Shown piece after piece: positions 63,880-64,000 of a stretch of 64,000 nt of DNA. The stretch's first letter is position 1. The number at the start of each line of letters is the position of its first letter. Source of the DNA: Limnephilus marmoratus (lineage: Eukaryota; Arthropoda; Insecta; Trichoptera; Limnephilidae); contig OU862913.1 of assembly GCA_917880885.1 (NCBI GenBank), positions 3,286,001-3,350,000 on the forward strand. Direction: 5' to 3'. Below the pieces are notes generated by a model that saw only the letters and a program-made list of their open reading frames with translations, did not search any database and had not been told where the DNA came from. The position numbers were made by a program, and so were the translations under genes.

Positions 63880-64000
63880 TCCCGGGATGCGTTGAAAAGA
63901 AATATTCAAAGAAATTAATTGTTTTTCCCTGTATATCCTTTCCTGTGCTTCCCCGTTCCCTTCCCACACCCCCTACCCTCCCAGGTTACCCTTCCAACTT
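63880..64000 (+). repeat. C/T-rich dispersed repeat at the window edge
   Basis: gggatgcgttg followed by a C/T-rich run (ttcccacaccccctaccctc) resembles 18030-18260. It is cut by the window end. Confidence 0.45.

Overview
The window is an AT-rich stretch of an animal genome with few host genes and very many transposable elements nested inside one another. Spliced C2H2 zinc-finger genes, the last two exons of a METTL9-like histidine methyltransferase, a THAP-domain gene, and copia, mariner, piggyBac, hAT and Jockey/CR1-like elements all point to an arthropod. I would guess an insect, perhaps hemipteran, but nothing I can see in the sequence fixes the order.

Layout. 1-4770: an old copia fragment (- strand) split by a 2.65-kb non-autonomous hAT element with an 8-bp target duplication; the hAT carries decayed zinc-finger sequence. 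4771-5900: another hAT end and an unrecognised GC-rich block. 5980-7094: a frameshifted array of about 13 zinc fingers. 7250-14920: a mariner element whose inverted ends lie 7.6 kb apart because it was filled by a piggyBac element, a tRNA-derived SINE and unidentified repeats. 14990-19570: LINE, SINE and hAT fragments. 21447-23487: intact zinc-finger gene A (-). 25001-26074: METTL9 3' exons (+). 26687-28534: an internally deleted LINE that keeps both ends, a 13-bp target duplication and a complete ORF1. 28678-28832: a palindrome with a hammerhead-like core. 29053-30204: a damaged THAP gene (-). 31180-33790: foldback element, hAT MITE and tandem repeats. 34668-41590: a zinc-finger repeat locus interrupted by a three-copy tRNA-SINE cluster and by a 4634-bp copia element with matching LTRs. 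41640-47935: a ZBED5/FAM200-like hAT transposase pseudogene (-) split by the second 2.25-kb zinc-finger-carrying hAT copy and by a 5'-truncated LINE. 49341-49679: an R1-like LINE tail. 52285-58940: an old LINE (+) split by a full-length LINE (-) with both ORFs open. 59180-60640: another LINE inside the downstream fingers of zinc-finger gene B (-; 60937-63623), whose first intron holds a palindrome of about 440 bp.

How the parts relate. Three themes recur. First, both zinc-finger genes are built from phase-1 exons encoding an acidic Lys-x-Glu-Pro / Ile-Asp-Ile-Asp / Lys-x-Glu motif ahead of one exon with 7 or 8 fingers, a layout parallel to KRAB- or ZAD-zinc-finger families. Second, finger arrays of the same style occur as decayed tandem repeats and as cargo of hAT transposons, so zinc-finger sequence is itself being moved here. 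Third, insertion order can be read from nesting and target duplications; the copia element, the SINE cluster and the full-length LINE look youngest. All matches were made by eye, and no identity values were computed.
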